Source of the DNA: a virus
Virus record (IMG/VR): IMGVR_UViG_3300025828_000058
Coordinates: 1 to 38,360 of that record
Reading direction: 5' to 3' (one strand)
Length of the DNA: 38,360 nt
Below the pieces are notes generated by a model. The model ran no database searches. It saw nothing but the letters and a program-made list of their open reading frames with translations, and was not told the DNA's origin. Within the stretch, counting starts at the first letter, position 1; each line of letters opens with the position of its first letter. A program made the position numbers and the translations under genes. Positions 38,276-38,360 of this stretch are shown here, piece by piece.

Positions 38276-38360
38276 TACTTTTTCTTGCCTTTCGTTTTCT
38301 TTTTTGTTTTTCTCTTTTTACAATTTTTCATTTGTTTTGGAAAAGAAGATCTATTTAACA
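38275..38360 (-). CDS. C-terminus of a gene cut by the right edge, Lys-rich tail
   Basis: An open frame enters from the right edge and ends at 38275. The visible 27 or so residues are LNRSSFPKQMKNCKK then a run of Lys, Arg and Thr, KKTKGKKK. An internal ATG (MKNCKK) also exists in frame, so a very short peptide is possible. The basic tail could bind DNA or RNA. In this gene order a terminase or a small basic accessory protein is expected here, but too little is present to say. Confidence 0.45.
   Translation of the reverse strand, partial: LNRSSFPKQMKNCKKRKTKKKTKGKKK

Noticed and set aside
1-38360. tRNA genes, integrase or attachment site, lysogeny regulators
   Set aside because: I saw no cloverleaf-like segment, tyrosine or serine recombinase motif, or repressor HTH protein. 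A weak tRNA could be missed by eye.

Overview
This window is a stretch of the genome of a tailed double-stranded DNA phage (Caudoviricetes), probably podovirus-like. The DNA is AT-rich, genes are tightly packed with many TAATG or ATGA stop/start overlaps, and strong AAGGAGG-type ribosome binding sites point to an ordinary bacterial host. Many small proteins resemble those I recall from uncultured marine phage genomes (pelagiphage-like or cyanophage-like), so a marine host with low GC is likely. That is inference and no host gene is present. I see no integrase, repressor, tRNA or CRISPR array. The terminase and DNA polymerase genes are not in view, so the genome continues past both ends.

Layout. 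Nearly everything is transcribed leftwards (minus strand). Reading from the right edge: a basic C-terminal peptide of a cut-off gene, a coiled-coil protein, the portal, two small ORFs, a GroES co-chaperonin, a scaffold-like protein, a small conserved protein, a head decoration protein and the major capsid protein. Next comes an isolated small gene flanked by two hairpins (about 31.6-32.0 kb), then connector/adaptor genes, with a glycosyltransferase inserted among them (28.4-31.6 kb). From 27.6 down to 15.4 kb lies an unusually rich receptor-binding island: about 17 small and large fibre-like proteins (C1q-like jelly rolls, a LamG-like protein, two paralogous fibres, a 13 x 22-residue repeat protein, a collar/HxH fibre) interspersed with fibre-assembly-type proteins. 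Then come a tail hub/nozzle candidate, a GNAT acetyltransferase, an Ala/Gln-rich protein ending in an S74-like chaperone domain, and two large putative internal/ejection proteins (6.6-15.4 kb).

The lysis cassette (4.6-6.6 kb) contains a PD-(D/E)XK-like nuclease, a T4-type lysozyme, a 3TM holin, a previously unlisted 24-residue membrane peptide, and two membrane-anchored coiled-coil proteins. The left end holds replication genes: a SNF2-like helicase (the only plus-strand gene, 2385-3860), divergent from an early operon running leftwards through two conserved small proteins, an ssDNA-binding-like protein ending in the SSB-type acidic tip DDIPF, and an archaeo-eukaryotic-type primase-polymerase cut by the left edge.

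Most notable: (i) the receptor-binding island, whose genes have GC-rich 5' ends (about 50-58% in sampled 60-base stretches) and AT-rich 3' ends (27-37%), recurrent N-terminal signatures, and a duplicated fibre-plus-small-protein cassette with a 31-bp exact repeat. Together these look like a docking-module plus interchangeable-head system for host range. (ii) The SSB-like acidic tail. (iii) The hidden 24-aa lysis-region peptide. (iv) A potential pseudoknot in front of the isolated small virion gene.
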